The notes: generated by a model not told the origin, from the sequence alone. A stretch of DNA of 64,000 nt from Pluralibacter sp. UBA7423 (GCA_002470465.1 DKMD01000003.1:17982-81981); one strand, 5' to 3'. Counted from the first letter of the stretch, positions 37,886 to 49,293 are shown. Translations and numbers: made by a program.

Positions 37886-39132
37886 GCCCGTTTACGCCAG
37901 ATTAAAAATACGCTGCTGCACAGCGCAAAATAAACGATATAGGTTGCCATATAGGCCTGTGCCGCGCCCAGCGCACCATGCATCGGGATCAGCCAGTGCG
38001 AAAACGCCGTCAGCAGCGTGAACTGGCAGATTTCCGTCAGAATATAGAACCTCAGTGAGGCTTTGGCGATCACCAGATAGCCGTAGACGTAAGCGCCTAC
38101 TTTCAGCACGTCGCCCACCAGCTGCCATGCAAACAAATCGCGCATCGCGGTGAATTTAGCGGAAAACAGCAGCCAGATGGCGAAATCCCGCAGTAGCCAG
38201 ACCGTCAGGCTCGCTGCCGCCACGGCCGGCAGCACAAACTTCAGCGCCTTACCGATCTCACGGGTGATATCCGTTTTTGCCGTCAGACGCGACAACGTTG
38301 GCAGAAGATAGACGCTGAACGAGGCGGTAATAAACTGCAGATAGGCATCGGAAATGCTGCTGACGCCCTGCCAGATCCCCACGTCATCCCAGCTGTAGTG
38401 CGCGGCCAGCAGGTTTCGCATCATCACGTAGGCAACGGGCAGCGTTACCGAGGTGATCAGCGCCATCAGGGTAAATTTACCCAGTTGCCCGGCGTAAAAC
38501 GCATCCCAGCGCGGTTTCAGGTACGCAAAGGGGATGGCTTTTCGCTTTGCCAGCATAATACCCGCCGGAAGCACGACCAGCGCAGGCACCAGCGCCAGGC
38601 CGAGTAATGCCCCTTCATAGCCACCGAGATGCCAGCTCAGGAACCAGGCCCCGACGCCAGTCAGGCTCCCGGCAATTAATGAGAGTGCGTTTCCGGAGGC
38701 ATCACGAAAACCTTTCAGCAGCGCCAGCAGCAGGTTTGCCCAGGCGATGCCCATCTGTACCAGCGCGACCAGTTGCACCAGCCCCTGATAATGGGTATGA
38801 CCAAACAATCCCTGGCTGATAGGCGCTGCTGCCAGAACGAAGATAACCGCCAGCAGCGTAGAGAAACCCAGCACCATCGCCGACGAGGTGCCCACAACGT
38901 TGCGCAGATGCTCAGGATCGTCGTGGTACTGCGCCACAAACCTGGTGACGCCGTTGAAAATTCCTCCGCCAGCAAGCACGCCCAATACCGTTACAAGCTG
39001 GCGAAAGTTGCCCGCCTGCCCGACGCCGGATGGACCATACGCTACGGCCAGCAGCTTAACGACCAGCAGCCCGGCACCGATTTTGACCAGCGTGCTGGCC
39101 GCAGTCCAGAGTGAAGCTTTTGCCAGAGACAT
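37882..39132 (-). CDS. wzxE: ECA lipid III flippase
   Basis: WzxE moves undecaprenyl-PP-trisaccharide across the inner membrane. It is 416 aa as in E. coli, with about 12 membrane segments of the MOP/Wzx superfamily. The N-terminal [21 protein letters not shown] is conserved. It starts 1 bp after the wecE stop and overlaps wecF by 4 bp. Confidence 0.96.
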   Translation of the reverse strand: MSLAKASLWTAASTLVKIGAGLLVVKLLAVAYGPSGVGQAGNFRQLVTVLGVLAGGGIFNGVTRFVAQYHDDPEHLRNVVGTSSAMVLGFSTLLAVIFVLAAAPISQGLFGHTHYQGLVQLVALVQMGIAWANLLLALLKGFRDASGNALSLIAGSLTGVGAWFLSWHLGGYEGALLGLALVPALVVLPAGIMLAKRKAIPFAYLKPRWDAFYAGQLGKFTLMALITSVTLPVAYVMMRNLLAAHYSWDDVGIWQGVSSISDAYLQFITASFSVYLLPTLSRLTAKTDITREIGKALKFVLPAVAAASLTVWLLRDFAIWLLFSAKFTAMRDLFAWQLVGDVLKVGAYVYGYLVIAKASLRFYILTEICQFTLLTAFSHWLIPMHGALGAAQAYMATYIVYFALCSSVFLIWRKRA

Positions 39133-39133
39133 C

Positions 39134-40264
39134 TCAGGCGAAATAGCTTAACAGGGAGTTGATGACCGTACGCTGATTCACCGCCGCCAGATTGTAGAAC
39201 AGCGGTAGGCGGAGCAAACGCTCACTTTCATGCGTGGTGAAGCGGTCTTCGCCATGGAATACGCCAAACGCTTCACCAGCGGGTGAAGAGTGCAGCGGAA
39301 TGTAGTGGAACACCGCCATGATCTCGGCTTCTTTCAGCCAGGCGATGAGCTTGCCGCGATCGGCTTCGTCACGCAGTTTGATGTAAAACATGTGGGCATT
39401 GTGGACGCAGTCCGCCGGGATCGTTGGCAGCTCAATGCGCCCGGCATCCGCCAGCGGCTTCAGCGCATCGTAATAGGTTTGCCACAGGCTGAGGCGCTGC
39501 TGGTTGATGCGGTCAGCCGCTTCGAGTTGAGCCCAGAGATAAGCGGCCTGCAAATCAGCCATCAGGTAGCTTGAGCCGATATCACGCCAGGTGTATTTAT
39601 CGACCTGCCCGCGGAAGAACTGGCTGCGGTTGGTGCCTTTCTCACGAATCACTTCGGCGCGTTCCACCAGCTTGCGATCGTTAATCAGCGTCGCGCCACC
39701 TTCGCCACCCGCGGTGTAGTTTTTGGTTTCATGAAAGCTGAAGCAGCCGATATGACCGATGGTGCCCAGCGCACGCCCCTTGTAGGTCGACATCACGCCC
39801 TGCGCTGCATCTTCCACCACAAACAGATTATGCTTTTTCGCGATCGCCATAATGGTGTCCATTTCACAGGCCACACCCGCGTAATGTACCGGCACGATGG
39901 CCCGGGTTTTGTCGGTGATCGCCGCTTCAATCAGCGTTTCATCGATGTTCATGGTGTCGCGACGTACGTCGACAAAAACGATTTTTGCCCCGCGCAGCAC
40001 GAAGGCGTTGGCGGTGGAGACAAAGGTGTAGCTCGGCATGATCACTTCGTCGCCGGGCTGGATATCCAACAGCAGCGCCGCCATTTCCAGCGAAGCGGTA
40101 CAGGATGGCGTGAGCAGAACTTTGGCGCTGCCGAAACGCTGCTCCATCCACTGCTGGCAGCGGCGGGTAAAGCCACCGTCGCCGCAGAGCTTGCCGCTGC
40201 CCATGGCAGATTGCATGTATTCAAGCTCAGTACCGACAACCGGCGGAGCGTTAAAAGGAATCAT
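39134..40264 (-). CDS. wecE: dTDP-4-oxo-6-deoxyglucose aminotransferase
   Basis: WecE (RffA) is a PLP-dependent DegT/DnrJ/EryC1 aminotransferase making dTDP-Fuc4N. It is 376 aa, the E. coli length, from the ATG at 40264. The PLP lysine is Lys181 in HETKNYTAGGEGG, with EDAAQG ahead of it. A longer in-frame version reaching into wecD lacks homology. It lies 4 bp downstream of wecD. Confidence 0.97.
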   Translation of the reverse strand: MIPFNAPPVVGTELEYMQSAMGSGKLCGDGGFTRRCQQWMEQRFGSAKVLLTPSCTASLEMAALLLDIQPGDEVIMPSYTFVSTANAFVLRGAKIVFVDVRRDTMNIDETLIEAAITDKTRAIVPVHYAGVACEMDTIMAIAKKHNLFVVEDAAQGVMSTYKGRALGTIGHIGCFSFHETKNYTAGGEGGATLINDRKLVERAEVIREKGTNRSQFFRGQVDKYTWRDIGSSYLMADLQAAYLWAQLEAADRINQQRLSLWQTYYDALKPLADAGRIELPTIPADCVHNAHMFYIKLRDEADRGKLIAWLKEAEIMAVFHYIPLHSSPAGEAFGVFHGEDRFTTHESERLLRLPLFYNLAAVNQRTVINSLLSYFA

Positions 40265-40268
40265 CGTG

Positions 40269-40943
40269 TCACCTGTAGAGCCAGTAAGCGGTGCTTTCCA
40301 GTGAAGCACCACTGTGAATATAACGGTTAAGCGCCGCGGTGTTGCCCATCTGGGTGCCCACCCGCAGCGCGGTTAGCTGCCGCTCAAATGCCCAGCGCAT
40401 GGCCGCCAGCATCAATTGCTCGCCTGCGCCGCGCCCGGCAAGCAGCCCGATGCGGGCTTCACTGTCGTTGAGCTGACGTAAAGAGACAAATGCACGAATA
40501 TTGGCGCTATCGTCACGAAAAACCAGACACTGATGGTCAAACGTGCCGCGAACGGCATTTTCAATCCATTGTGCATAGAAACGACCGCTGGCATCTGCGT
40601 CATACCACGGCGCGCGAAAGCGGCTTTGAGCAAACGCCTGAGCAGAGAGTTCACGCAGGCGAGGAATATCACGTTCGGTCGCCGTTTCTGCCTGTGGATT
40701 AACGCTGTCTGTTACGTTGAGCTTAAAATCGACTTCGCCTTCCACCAGCTGAAAACCGAGCTGCTGCAGCGCATCCAGCCAGTCAGTTCGCTGGGCAGGA
40801 ATTTTCGCTTGCACCCGTGACCAGCTCGTCAGAGCATCAGCGTGCAGTTCTGGCGCATCGTCATCCATTTGCAGCAAAGCGCTATTGATGCCGAAAAATT
40901 CTGTTTCCCATTTCAGGGGATTAATACTGGCGCGGACGGGCAC
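40269..40943 (-). CDS. wecD: dTDP-fucosamine acetyltransferase
   Basis: WecD (RffC), a GNAT-fold enzyme, acetylates dTDP-Fuc4N. It is 224 aa as in E. coli. The acetyl-CoA loop is [14 protein letters not shown]. The start codon is GTG at 40943, inside the 3' end of rffH, a 23-bp overlap. The middle (about 65-90) is more divergent from E. coli than the rest of the operon. Confidence 0.95.
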   Translation of the reverse strand: MPVRASINPLKWETEFFGINSALLQMDDDAPELHADALTSWSRVQAKIPAQRTDWLDALQQLGFQLVEGEVDFKLNVTDSVNPQAETATERDIPRLRELSAQAFAQSRFRAPWYDADASGRFYAQWIENAVRGTFDHQCLVFRDDSANIRAFVSLRQLNDSEARIGLLAGRGAGEQLMLAAMRWAFERQLTALRVGTQMGNTAALNRYIHSGASLESTAYWLYR

Positions 40944-41802
40944 GGAGCAGCTCCAGAAGGTACTGGCCGTAGCCGGTTTTCGCCAACTGACCGGCCGCGC
41001 GTTTTACGCCATCATCATCCAGCCAGCCGTTGCGCCAGGCGATCTCTTCCAGGCAGGCAATTTTGAATCCCTGACGCTTTTCAACCGTTTGCACGAAGGT
41101 GCTGGCCTCAATGAGGCTGTCATGGGTGCCGGTATCAAGCCAGGCGAAACCACGGCCAAGAAGCTCTACGGTCAGCTTTCCGTCGTCGAGATACATCTGA
41201 TTAATTGAGGTAATTTCGAGCTCGCCACGCTCGGAAGGCTTCACGCGCTTCGCATACTCCACCACGTTATGGTCGTAGAAATAAAGGCCAGTGACTGCCC
41301 AGTTAGACTTCGGCTCCTTTGGTTTTTCTTCCAGCGAGATCGCCCGAAAATTATCGTCAAATTCAACGACGCCAAACCTTTCTGGATCCATGACCTGGTA
41401 GCCAAACACGGTTGCCCCTTCGGTGCGCGCCGCCACGCTGCGTAATTTCGGGCTGAAGCCCTGACCGAAGAAAATATTGTCGCCCAGCACCAGGCACGAA
41501 GGTTCACCGGCAAGGAAGGTTTCGCCGATGATAAACGCCTGCGCGAGGCCGTCCGGGCTTGGCTGTTCAGCATAGGTCAGCGCAATCCCAAACTCCGAGC
41601 CATCTCCCAGCAGGCGCTGGAAATAGCTTTTATCTTCCGGCGTGGTGATGATGAGAATGTCGCGTATCCCCGCCAGCATTAACACCGACAGCGGGTAGTA
41701 GATCATGGGTTTGTCATAAATCGGCAACAGCTGTTTTGACACGCCGCGGGTAATCGGATGCAGTCGGGTGCCAGAACCCCCAGCCAGAATAATGCCTTTC
41801 AT
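40921..41802 (-). CDS. rffH: glucose-1-phosphate thymidylyltransferase (ECA)
   Basis: RmlA-type enzyme making dTDP-glucose. It is 293 aa, the E. coli length. The nucleotide-binding signature [20 protein letters not shown] is at the N-terminus, and [11 protein letters not shown] lies at about 108-118. It supplies the first step of the dTDP-Fuc4NAc branch inside the ECA operon. It overlaps wecD by 23 bp and follows rffG by 19 bp. Confidence 0.97.
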   Translation of the reverse strand: MKGIILAGGSGTRLHPITRGVSKQLLPIYDKPMIYYPLSVLMLAGIRDILIITTPEDKSYFQRLLGDGSEFGIALTYAEQPSPDGLAQAFIIGETFLAGEPSCLVLGDNIFFGQGFSPKLRSVAARTEGATVFGYQVMDPERFGVVEFDDNFRAISLEEKPKEPKSNWAVTGLYFYDHNVVEYAKRVKPSERGELEITSINQMYLDDGKLTVELLGRGFAWLDTGTHDSLIEASTFVQTVEKRQGFKIACLEEIAWRNGWLDDDGVKRAAGQLAKTGYGQYLLELLRARPRQY

Positions 41803-41821
41803 ATGTTCTCTCCCGGGTGCG

Positions 41822-42889
41822 TTAGCTTTTCAGCCCCAGACGCTCGCCCTGATAGCTGCCATCAAGCACCTGCTGCCACCAGAGCTCATTCGCGAGATAC
41901 CATTGCACCGTTTTACGCATGCCGGTTTCGAATGTCTCTTCCGGCGTCCAGCCTAATTCACGCTCAATTTTGCTGGCGTCAATCGCATAGCGAACATCGT
42001 GCCCCGGTCTGTCTGTGACAAAGGTAATCAGATCCTCGTAGCGCTTCACGCCTTCCGGCTTGTTCGGTACCAGCTCTTCGAGCAGCGCACAAACGGTGCG
42101 TACCACATCAATATTCTTGCGCTCGTTATGTCCGCCGATGTTGTAAGTCTCGCCCACAACGCCTGTCGTTGCTACGCGATATAAAGCTCTGGCGTGATCT
42201 TCAACATAGAGCCAATCGCGGACCTGAAGCCCATTGCCATAAACCGGCAATGGCTTGCCCGCCAGCGCATTGAGGATCGTCAGCGGGATAAGCTTTTCAG
42301 GGAAATGACAGGGGCCGTAATTATTGGAACAGTTGGTGACCAGCGTCGGCAGACCATAGGTTCGCAGCCAGGCCCGCACCAAATGATCGCTGCCGGCTTT
42401 CGAGGCAGAATATGGGCTGCTTGGCGCATAAGGCGTGGTTTCAGTAAAGAAATCATCGCTGCCATGCAGGTCGCCATACACTTCATCGGTGGAGATATGG
42501 TGGAAACGGAACGCCTCTTTTTTCGCCGCAGCCAGAGGCTGCCACCAGCTTCGCACCGCTTCCAGCAGCGTATAAGTGCCGACGATATTGGTTTCGATAA
42601 ACGCCGCAGGCCCATCGATAGAGCGATCGACATGGCTTTCTGCCGCAAGATGCATGACGCAATCTGGCTGATATTGCGCAAAAACCGCGTCCAGGGCAGC
42701 CCTGTCGCAAATATCAACGTGTTCAAAGGCAAAACGGTCGCTCTTTGCCACAGAAGCCAGCGAGGCGAGATTTCCGGCGTAGGTCAGCTTATCAACGACG
42801 ACCACGCTATCCGACGTTTCGTTGATGATATGTCGCACAACGGCTGAGCCAATAAATCCCGCTCCGCCGGTCACCAGAATCTTTTTCAA
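41822..42889 (-). CDS. rffG: dTDP-glucose 4,6-dehydratase (ECA)
   Basis: RmlB-type short-chain dehydrogenase, 355 aa as in E. coli. NAD site TGGAGFIGS is at about 7-15, the catalytic YSASK about residue 160, and [10 protein letters not shown] precedes it. The start codon is TTG at 42889, overlapping the wecC stop (TTGA); E. coli uses GTG here as I recall. The weak start with stop-start overlap suggests translational coupling. Confidence 0.96.
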   Translation of the reverse strand: MKKILVTGGAGFIGSAVVRHIINETSDSVVVVDKLTYAGNLASLASVAKSDRFAFEHVDICDRAALDAVFAQYQPDCVMHLAAESHVDRSIDGPAAFIETNIVGTYTLLEAVRSWWQPLAAAKKEAFRFHHISTDEVYGDLHGSDDFFTETTPYAPSSPYSASKAGSDHLVRAWLRTYGLPTLVTNCSNNYGPCHFPEKLIPLTILNALAGKPLPVYGNGLQVRDWLYVEDHARALYRVATTGVVGETYNIGGHNERKNIDVVRTVCALLEELVPNKPEGVKRYEDLITFVTDRPGHDVRYAIDASKIERELGWTPEETFETGMRKTVQWYLANELWWQQVLDGSYQGERLGLKS

Positions 42890-44148
42890 CGCCAGACTCC
42901 TTTGGTATCGACGACGAACGGCTGTGAAATGCTTTCACTGCTGACGGCTTTGAACTGCTTATGATCGACGAGCATCACCAGCACATCGGCCTGAGCCAGA
43001 GCGTCGTCGAGCGTGGCCAGCGTGGCTTTACCTGCCAGCTTTTTCGGCAGCTGGTGCACGTTAGGTTCAACGACCAGCGTTTCGCCACTGTGCCAGTCGG
43101 CAATCAGCGCGGCAATTTCCATCGCCGGGCTTTCGCGCAGATCGTCAATGTTGGGCTTGAAGGCCAGGCCGAAACACGCGATGGTGATGTCGCTGGCGCG
43201 CTTACCGTTGGCAGCCAGGCAGTCAGCCACTTTGGCTTTCACCTGATTTATGACCCAGTGGGGTTTGTGATCGTTCACTTCGCGGGCGGTGCGAATCAGT
43301 CTCGCCTGCTCAGGGTTTTGCGCGACGATAAACCAGGGGTCTACCGCGATACAGTGCCCGCCCACGCCGGGGCCTGGCTGAAGAATATTAACGCGAGGGT
43401 GGCGGTTCGCCAGGCGGATCAGCTCCCAGACGTTGATGCCCTGATCGGCGCAAATAAGCGACAGTTCGTTGGCAAAGGCGATGTTAACATCGCGGAAGCT
43501 GTTTTCAGTAAGCTTGCACAGCTCGGCGGTGCGGGCGTTAGTTACCACGCATTCACCTTCGAGGAAAATAGTGTAGAGTTCACTGGCGCGTGCCGAGCAT
43601 ACCGGCGTCATGCCGCCGATCACACGATCGTTTTTAATGAGCTCGACCATCACCTGCCCTGGCAATACGCGCTCCGGGCAGTAGGCAACGTTCACATCCG
43701 CCTGCTCGCCCGCCTGCTGCGGGAAGGTCAGATCCGGGCGCATTTCCGCCAGCCACTGCGCAACCTGTTCCGTCGCGCCCACCGGCGAGGTGGATTCAAG
43801 GATAACCAGGGCCCCCTTCGCTAATACCGGCGCGATGGATTTGGCCGCCGCCTCAACGAACGCCATATCCGGTTCGTGCTCGCCTTTAAACGGCGTTGGA
43901 ACAGCAATCAGATACGCGTCCGCTTTAACCGGCATAGTGCTGGCTTTCAGATAGCCGCCCACAACCGCTGTTTTGACCACTTTATCGAGATCGGGCTCAA
44001 CAATGTGGATCTCGCCGCGGTTGATGGTATCTACCGCATGCTGGTTAATGTCCACCCCCACCACCTGTTTCTGACGGGAGGCAAATGCTGCTGCCGTTGG
44101 CAGTCCGATGTAGCCAAGGCCAATCACAGAGATGGTCGAAAAACTCAT
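42886..44148 (-). CDS. wecC: UDP-ManNAc dehydrogenase
   Basis: WecC oxidises UDP-ManNAc to UDP-ManNAcA with NAD. It is 420 aa, the E. coli length. The N-terminal Rossmann signature [16 protein letters not shown] and the central [17 protein letters not shown] are typical of UDP-sugar dehydrogenases, and the catalytic Cys lies in [11 protein letters not shown] or nearby. It overlaps wecB (upstream) and rffG (downstream) by 4 bp each. Confidence 0.97.
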   Translation of the reverse strand: MSFSTISVIGLGYIGLPTAAAFASRQKQVVGVDINQHAVDTINRGEIHIVEPDLDKVVKTAVVGGYLKASTMPVKADAYLIAVPTPFKGEHEPDMAFVEAAAKSIAPVLAKGALVILESTSPVGATEQVAQWLAEMRPDLTFPQQAGEQADVNVAYCPERVLPGQVMVELIKNDRVIGGMTPVCSARASELYTIFLEGECVVTNARTAELCKLTENSFRDVNIAFANELSLICADQGINVWELIRLANRHPRVNILQPGPGVGGHCIAVDPWFIVAQNPEQARLIRTAREVNDHKPHWVINQVKAKVADCLAANGKRASDITIACFGLAFKPNIDDLRESPAMEIAALIADWHSGETLVVEPNVHQLPKKLAGKATLATLDDALAQADVLVMLVDHKQFKAVSSESISQPFVVDTKGVWR

Positions 44149-45275
44149 AGCGTTACCTGATTGTTTTTGAGGGCTGATAAAATTCTTTCACAGGCCTGAC
44201 CGTCACCATACGGGTTGTGGGCACGGCTCATAGCCTGATAATCCTGCTCGCTTCGCAGCAAGCGCGTGACTTCATTGACGATGTGCTGGCGATCGGTGCC
44301 GACAAGATGCACCGTTCCGGCATCAACGGCTTCCGGACGTTCAGTGGTGTCACGCATCACGAGAACGGGTTTGCCAAGGGAAGGTGCCTCTTCCTGGATA
44401 CCGCCGGAGTCGGTCAGAATCAGCCAGGCACGATTCATCAGCCAGACGAACGGCAGATAATCCTGCGGTTCAATGAGGTAGACGTTATCCACATTGCCGA
44501 GGATACGGTTGACCGGCTCGCTGACGTTAGGGTTAAGATGCACCGGGTAAACCACCTGCACATCCGGATTCTCGGTGGCAATCTCTGCCAACGCCTGGCA
44601 GATTTTCTCAAAGCCCTGCCCGAAGCTTTCACGGCGATGGCCGGTGACGAGGATAAGTTTTTTATCGTCATCCAGGAAAGGATAACGGCTGGCCAGTTCT
44701 GAGCGCAAAGAGGCATCAGCCAGTACGCGATCGCGTACCCAGAAAAGCGTATCAATCACGGTGTTCCCGGTCACGACGATGCCGGCGCCCGGGATATTTT
44801 CCCGCAGCAGGTTCTGGCGTGAATTCTCCGTTGGGGCAAAATGGTACATCGCCAGATGCCCCGTCATGGTGCGGTTGGCCTCTTCCGGCCACGGCGAGTA
44901 AAGATCGCCAGTTCTCAAACCGGCTTCCACATGCCCAACCGGAATGCGCTGGTAGAAGGCGGCAAGGCTTGCCGCCATCGTTGTGGTCGTGTCGCCATGC
45001 ACGAGCACCACATCCGGTTTGAAAGATTCCAGAACGGGTTTTAACCCCTGCAAAATACGGCAGGTAATTTCCGTCAGCCCCTGCCCCGGGCTCATGACAT
45101 TGAGATCGTAATCCGGAACGATGGAAAACAGTTTTAACACTTGATCCAGCATTTCCCGATGCTGTGCCGTGACGCAAACTTTCGCCTCAAAATGAGGATC
45201 CTTTGCCAGTGCATGAACCAGAGGCGCCATTTTGATGGCTTCTGGCCGTGTGCCAAATACAGTTAATACTTTCAC
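44145..45275 (-). CDS. wecB: UDP-GlcNAc 2-epimerase
   Basis: Non-hydrolysing epimerase giving UDP-ManNAc. It is 376 aa as in E. coli, with a GTG start at 45275. Conserved parts are [38 protein letters not shown] and [18 protein letters not shown]. It overlaps wecC by 4 bp and lies 58 bp downstream of wzzE. Confidence 0.97.
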   Translation of the reverse strand: MKVLTVFGTRPEAIKMAPLVHALAKDPHFEAKVCVTAQHREMLDQVLKLFSIVPDYDLNVMSPGQGLTEITCRILQGLKPVLESFKPDVVLVHGDTTTTMAASLAAFYQRIPVGHVEAGLRTGDLYSPWPEEANRTMTGHLAMYHFAPTENSRQNLLRENIPGAGIVVTGNTVIDTLFWVRDRVLADASLRSELASRYPFLDDDKKLILVTGHRRESFGQGFEKICQALAEIATENPDVQVVYPVHLNPNVSEPVNRILGNVDNVYLIEPQDYLPFVWLMNRAWLILTDSGGIQEEAPSLGKPVLVMRDTTERPEAVDAGTVHLVGTDRQHIVNEVTRLLRSEQDYQAMSRAHNPYGDGQACERILSALKNNQVTL

Positions 45276-45333
45276 ATCGATTCTCTATGGCTTGACCGCG
45301 GGGGCATTGTAGCCTCCATCAAATAAAGTGCGG

Positions 45334-46380
45334 CTACTGCTGACGGCGGCGTGCTAACGCAACGCCTGCGCCAATCAGCGCCCCCACGATACCCCACATC
45401 ACCATCAGAAATACACGGCGAGGGCTATCGCGTTTTACCGGTTCTTCAGGCGTTCGCAAATACCTGTAGGTCTGAAAACGAGTGTCCATACTTGGACCCA
45501 CATTGAGCGTGGTCAGCATGGCGCGGTTCTGATCGTAATCCAGGTCGAAATCCGGGCCAACGGACTGCAGGTTTTCCAGTCTCGCCTGCAGCATTGGGCG
45601 CCCAAGCAGGAACAGTTCGGAGTCAGGAAGCTGCTCGGCCGGGACGTCCGTTTCGCTGCGGGAAATATTGTTCTGCTGTGCCACTTTCAGGGCCTGCTCA
45701 ACGCTGTGAATTTTGCGATCGTAAATGGTCTTCGCGACCTCTTCCTGACGCTTCACCTGCGCTTTCATCTGAATCGTACGGGCGGCCCATGCGCCTTTCA
45801 GTTCATCATTAAGATGGCTTGCGGCACGCTGGCTTGCGAAGGCAACATACTGGCGCAGCAGGTTGTTGGCATCCGGGGCGGTTTCCGCCACCAGCTTGAT
45901 GCTGTCATTCAGGTTTTTTAGCGCATCGCCCGGCGTAAACTGAATATCGTTAATCAGATCGTCGAGTAACGCGGCATCCGCGCGCGCGTTGCCGGATTTA
46001 CGCTGTTTGAAGTAGTCAGTCTGCAGCCAGAAATCACGGCGGGTATCCCAGGATGCCAGCTGCATGATGAACTCTTTATAGGACTCATCCATCACCGAAG
46101 GCTGATCGGCGCTGGCCAGATTGGCCTTGATATCCAGGTTGCGCAAAAATTGCTGCTGAGAGTAATACCCTCCCAGCATATTGACCGTCGGCTTATCGGT
46201 GATCGCCGTCGCGCTCCACTCCTGCCGGGCAAAGAAGGTGTAGACAAGCACAATCAGAGCAAACAGGACCGCTATCCCGACAATCCAGCGTTTTCCCGCC
46301 CATAACGTACAAAACAGACCGCGAATATCCAGTTCATTTTCAGCGCTCACTGAGTTTGCTCCCGGTAGTGGTTGTATCAT
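45334..46380 (-). CDS. wzzE: ECA chain-length regulator
   Basis: WzzE is a polysaccharide co-polymerase setting ECA chain length. It is 348 aa, the E. coli length. One membrane helix lies at about 32-52 and a second near the C-terminus (about 322-342); the large periplasmic loop between them is helical. The proline-rich stretch RTPEEPVKRDSPRR just before the second helix is the family hallmark. Confidence 0.96.
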   Translation of the reverse strand: MIQPLPGANSVSAENELDIRGLFCTLWAGKRWIVGIAVLFALIVLVYTFFARQEWSATAITDKPTVNMLGGYYSQQQFLRNLDIKANLASADQPSVMDESYKEFIMQLASWDTRRDFWLQTDYFKQRKSGNARADAALLDDLINDIQFTPGDALKNLNDSIKLVAETAPDANNLLRQYVAFASQRAASHLNDELKGAWAARTIQMKAQVKRQEEVAKTIYDRKIHSVEQALKVAQQNNISRSETDVPAEQLPDSELFLLGRPMLQARLENLQSVGPDFDLDYDQNRAMLTTLNVGPSMDTRFQTYRYLRTPEEPVKRDSPRRVFLMVMWGIVGALIGAGVALARRRQQ

Positions 46381-46400
46381 CTCTCTTCCAGATTGTTGAG

Positions 46401-47492
46401 TTAAATTGGACGGGCGCTCTTGCGGCGCATTCTTCTTTTCACACGTTTAATGAAGCGAGCAACTTTCCACGCGCGTTTAATACAATAGCCATAGAGGAAG
46501 AAAGCGACCAGGAACAGCAGCAGCATTCCCCACTCAGGCACGACGTGCGTGTACTCTCCCAGCACACCAATACCGGCCAGAATAGCGGCTGAAAGCGTAA
46601 TGAGAACAAAGGCCTGACGTGAAGTAAAACCCGCGCGCATGATGAGGTGGTGTATGTGCTGCCGATCGGGAGAGAATGGGCTCATGCCTTTACGCAGGCG
46701 ACGATACATGATCGCCACCATATCCATCAGCGGAATGGCGATAATCCACAGCGCGGTGACCGGACTAATCGGGTGCGTTTTACCTTGTGTGGTTTCCAGC
46801 AGGATCCAGATAACGGTGAAACCAATCAACGTACTCCCGGCATCCCCCATAAAGACCTTATAGCGCCGCCCCAGAATGCCCAAATTGAGCATGATGTAAG
46901 GCACAATCGCAGCAATCATCGCAAAGCACCACACGGCCAGGCTCGTTTGCCCGTCAAACCACAGGATCAGTCCCATTGCAGCGAAGGAGACGCAGGACAA
47001 ACCGCCGAGTAAGCCATCAATACCATCGACCATGTTAAACGCGTTGATAGCTGCCCATACCGCAAACAGGGTCAGGAAATAACCAAACGGGCCTAACACC
47101 AGTTCCCAGGAGCCGAAAATGTAGCCCAGGCTTCTCAGATACAGGCCGCCGGAATACATCATCACCACGCCAATAAGCGCCTGCACGGTGGCCCTGAATT
47201 TCACGCTGATATCAAACCGGTCATCCAGCGCTCCCACAAAAACAAGGACGCCAGCACAGGCCAGGTACAGCGCGGCATGTGGAATGTAGGCATTAACGAT
47301 CGCGAACGTGAAGCAAATCCCTGCGTAAACTGAGATGCCACCGACGAGAGGGATCAATCCTTGATGACGTTTACGAAAATTGGGCTTATCCACCAGTCCC
47401 ACTTTCTTCGCCACTTTGCGGGCAAAGAACAGAAACAGGGTTGTGAACAAAAAAATACTGATCAGATCAGTACTGGCGGTCAGTAAATTCAC
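46401..47492 (-). CDS. wecA: undecaprenyl-phosphate GlcNAc-1-phosphate transferase
   Basis: WecA (Rfe) starts ECA and many O-antigens by transferring GlcNAc-1-P to undecaprenyl phosphate. It has 363 aa (E. coli 367, with a longer tail) and about 11 membrane segments. Catalytic acidic motif ALDDRFD, cytosolic NMVDGIDGL and the HIHH motif are all present. The start is GTG at 47492, as in E. coli. First gene of the ECA operon. Confidence 0.97.
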   Translation of the reverse strand: MNLLTASTDLISIFLFTTLFLFFARKVAKKVGLVDKPNFRKRHQGLIPLVGGISVYAGICFTFAIVNAYIPHAALYLACAGVLVFVGALDDRFDISVKFRATVQALIGVVMMYSGGLYLRSLGYIFGSWELVLGPFGYFLTLFAVWAAINAFNMVDGIDGLLGGLSCVSFAAMGLILWFDGQTSLAVWCFAMIAAIVPYIMLNLGILGRRYKVFMGDAGSTLIGFTVIWILLETTQGKTHPISPVTALWIIAIPLMDMVAIMYRRLRKGMSPFSPDRQHIHHLIMRAGFTSRQAFVLITLSAAILAGIGVLGEYTHVVPEWGMLLLFLVAFFLYGYCIKRAWKVARFIKRVKRRMRRKSARPI

Positions 47493-47524
47493 AATTGGTG
47501 CTCTCTGGAAAAATTATTAGCGAA

Positions 47525-47553
47525 AGTATACTCACGATAGCCGCTCTCCTGAA
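47525..47553 (-). promoter_or_regulatory. candidate ECA operon promoter
   Basis: On the minus strand TATACT (47530-47525) is a good -10, and TTCAGG (47553-47548) stands 17 bp upstream as a weak -35. It lies about 30 bp before wecA. Confidence 0.45.
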
Positions 47554-47670
47554 GGGGAATACGACTGAGTTTAAAGGAATTAGTTGCTTTTTTGACCGAA
47601 TAGCAGAGGTGCTCAACAAAAACACCCTTTCCTGGTGGTTTTGGGTGATTTCAGAAAGTATGCGTTAAAA

Positions 47671-47700
47671 ACAAAAACGCCACGCAGTCGCGTGGCGTTT
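47671..47700 (-). terminator. rho gene intrinsic terminator
   Basis: AAACGCCACGC (47675-47685) pairs with GCGTGGCGTTT (47690-47700) around AGTC. On the minus strand GTTTTTGTTT follows. It lies 16 bp beyond the rho stop. Confidence 0.92.
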
Positions 47701-47716
47701 TGTGCAGGGCGTGACT

Positions 47717-48976
47717 TTACGAACGTTTCATCATGTCGAAGAAGTCGTCGTTGGTTTTGGTCATCGCCAGCTTATTGATGAGGAACTCCATCGCGTCAAT
47801 TTCGCCCATTGGATGGATGATTTTGCGCAGGATCCACATTTTCTGCAGCTCTTCCTGAGTGGTGAGCAGCTCTTCTTTACGGGTACCAGAACGGTTGTAA
47901 TCGATAGCCGGGAAGACGCGTTTTTCAGCGATCTTACGGGAGAGATGCAGCTCCATGTTACCGGTGCCTTTAAACTCTTCGTAGATTACTTCATCCATTT
48001 TGGAGCCGGTATCGATCAGCGCAGTCGCGATGATAGTCAGGCTGCCACCCTCTTCCACGTTACGTGCCGCACCGAAGAAGCGCTTAGGACGATGCAGGGC
48101 GTTAGCATCCACACCACCGGTCAGTACTTTACCGGAAGCAGGTACCACGGTGTTGTAAGCACGTGCCAGACGGGTAATGGAGTCGAGCAGAATGATAACG
48201 TCTTTCTTGTGCTCAACAAGGCGCTTAGCCTTCTCGATAACCATCTCAGCAACCTGCACATGGCGAGACGCCGGTTCGTCGAAGGTCGAGGCAACCACTT
48301 CGCCTTTCACAAGGCGCTGCATTTCGGTTACTTCTTCCGGACGTTCGTCAATCAGCAGCACCATCAGTACACAGTCAGGATGGTTATACGCAATGCTCTG
48401 CGCGATGTTCTGCAGCAGCATGGTTTTACCGGCTTTCGGCGGTGCCACAATCAGACCACGCTGACCGCGGCCGATTGGCGATGCCAAATCCAGAACGCGT
48501 GCGGTTAAGTCTTCGGTAGAACCGTTACCACGCTCCATGCGCAGACGAGAATTCGCGTGCAGCGGCGTTAAGTTCTCGAACAGAATTTTGTTACGCGAGT
48601 TTTCCGGCTTGTCGTAGTTAACTTCGTTAACTTTCAACAGTGCGAAGTAACGTTCACCCTCTTTTGGAGGACGAATCTTACCGGAAATGGTGTCACCTGT
48701 GCGGAGGTTGAAACGGCGGATTTGGCTGGGGGATACGTAGATGTCGTCGGGACCGGCGAGGTAGGAGCTGTCTGCGGAGCGGAGGAAACCAAATCCATCC
48801 TGCAGAATCTCCAGCACACCGTCGCCAAAGATATCTTCGCCACTCTTTGCGTGCTGCTTCAGGATAGAAAAGATGATGTCCTGTTTGCGCATGCGGGCCT
48901 GGTTTTCCAGCCCCATATTTTCGCCGAGAGTGATCAGCTCAGAAACCGGCGTATTCTTTAATTCGGTAAGATTCAT
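47717..48976 (-). CDS. rho: transcription termination factor Rho
   Basis: Hexameric RNA-dependent ATPase. It is 419 aa, the E. coli length. The N-terminal RNA-binding domain includes [16 protein letters not shown]; Walker A is APPKAGKTM and Walker B ends [10 protein letters not shown]. It lies downstream of trxA on the same strand after a 337-bp spacer with its own promoter. E. coli rho is autoregulated in its leader. Confidence 0.98.
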   Translation of the reverse strand: MNLTELKNTPVSELITLGENMGLENQARMRKQDIIFSILKQHAKSGEDIFGDGVLEILQDGFGFLRSADSSYLAGPDDIYVSPSQIRRFNLRTGDTISGKIRPPKEGERYFALLKVNEVNYDKPENSRNKILFENLTPLHANSRLRMERGNGSTEDLTARVLDLASPIGRGQRGLIVAPPKAGKTMLLQNIAQSIAYNHPDCVLMVLLIDERPEEVTEMQRLVKGEVVASTFDEPASRHVQVAEMVIEKAKRLVEHKKDVIILLDSITRLARAYNTVVPASGKVLTGGVDANALHRPKRFFGAARNVEEGGSLTIIATALIDTGSKMDEVIYEEFKGTGNMELHLSRKIAEKRVFPAIDYNRSGTRKEELLTTQEELQKMWILRKIIHPMGEIDAMEFLINKLAMTKTNDDFFDMMKRS

Positions 48977-49200
48977 AGTGGTGTGAGGGGTAAATCTCGA
49001 ACGGTTGTTGTGAATGGTATGGCAGGATCATCCATGCCTGTTTACGGCCATCAACTTATGTCTGTTCGCTGCCTGGTCAAAGGAAAGAGCGCAGAACTGA
49101 AACGACGAGACGGAAAAAGTGATGAGCCTGGAATCTATCAACTTCACGCGTATGTATTACGAGGTGCTACGGGAAGTGTTTGGCTAAATCAGATTCAAAC

Positions 49201-49229
49201 TACATAAGGTATGTTTAAAACGAAGTCAA
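49201..49229 (-). promoter_or_regulatory. rho promoter
   Basis: On the minus strand TTGACT (49229-49224) and TATGTA (49206-49201) are 17 bp apart. Transcription would begin about 220 nt before the rho ATG. Confidence 0.6.
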
Positions 49230-49254
49230 CGTTAACTTAGCACGACTCAGGGCG

Positions 49255-49293
49255 GGCGTCCAGCAGTCCCGACATTTTCGGAACAGCGGACGC
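49255..49293 (-). terminator. hairpin after trxA, possible terminator
   Basis: GGCGTCC and GGACGCC form the outer stem, with an inner stem built on TCCGA and TCGGGA. There is no T-run after it, so it may act in RNA processing or Rho-dependent termination rather than intrinsic termination. Confidence 0.45.

Noticed and set aside
48977..49207. rhoL leader peptide or a plus-strand 74-codon gene in the rho leader
   Set aside because: Only a few bases (AGCGAACAG) recall rhoL and a stop follows at once. The plus-strand frame has no homology or start signal.
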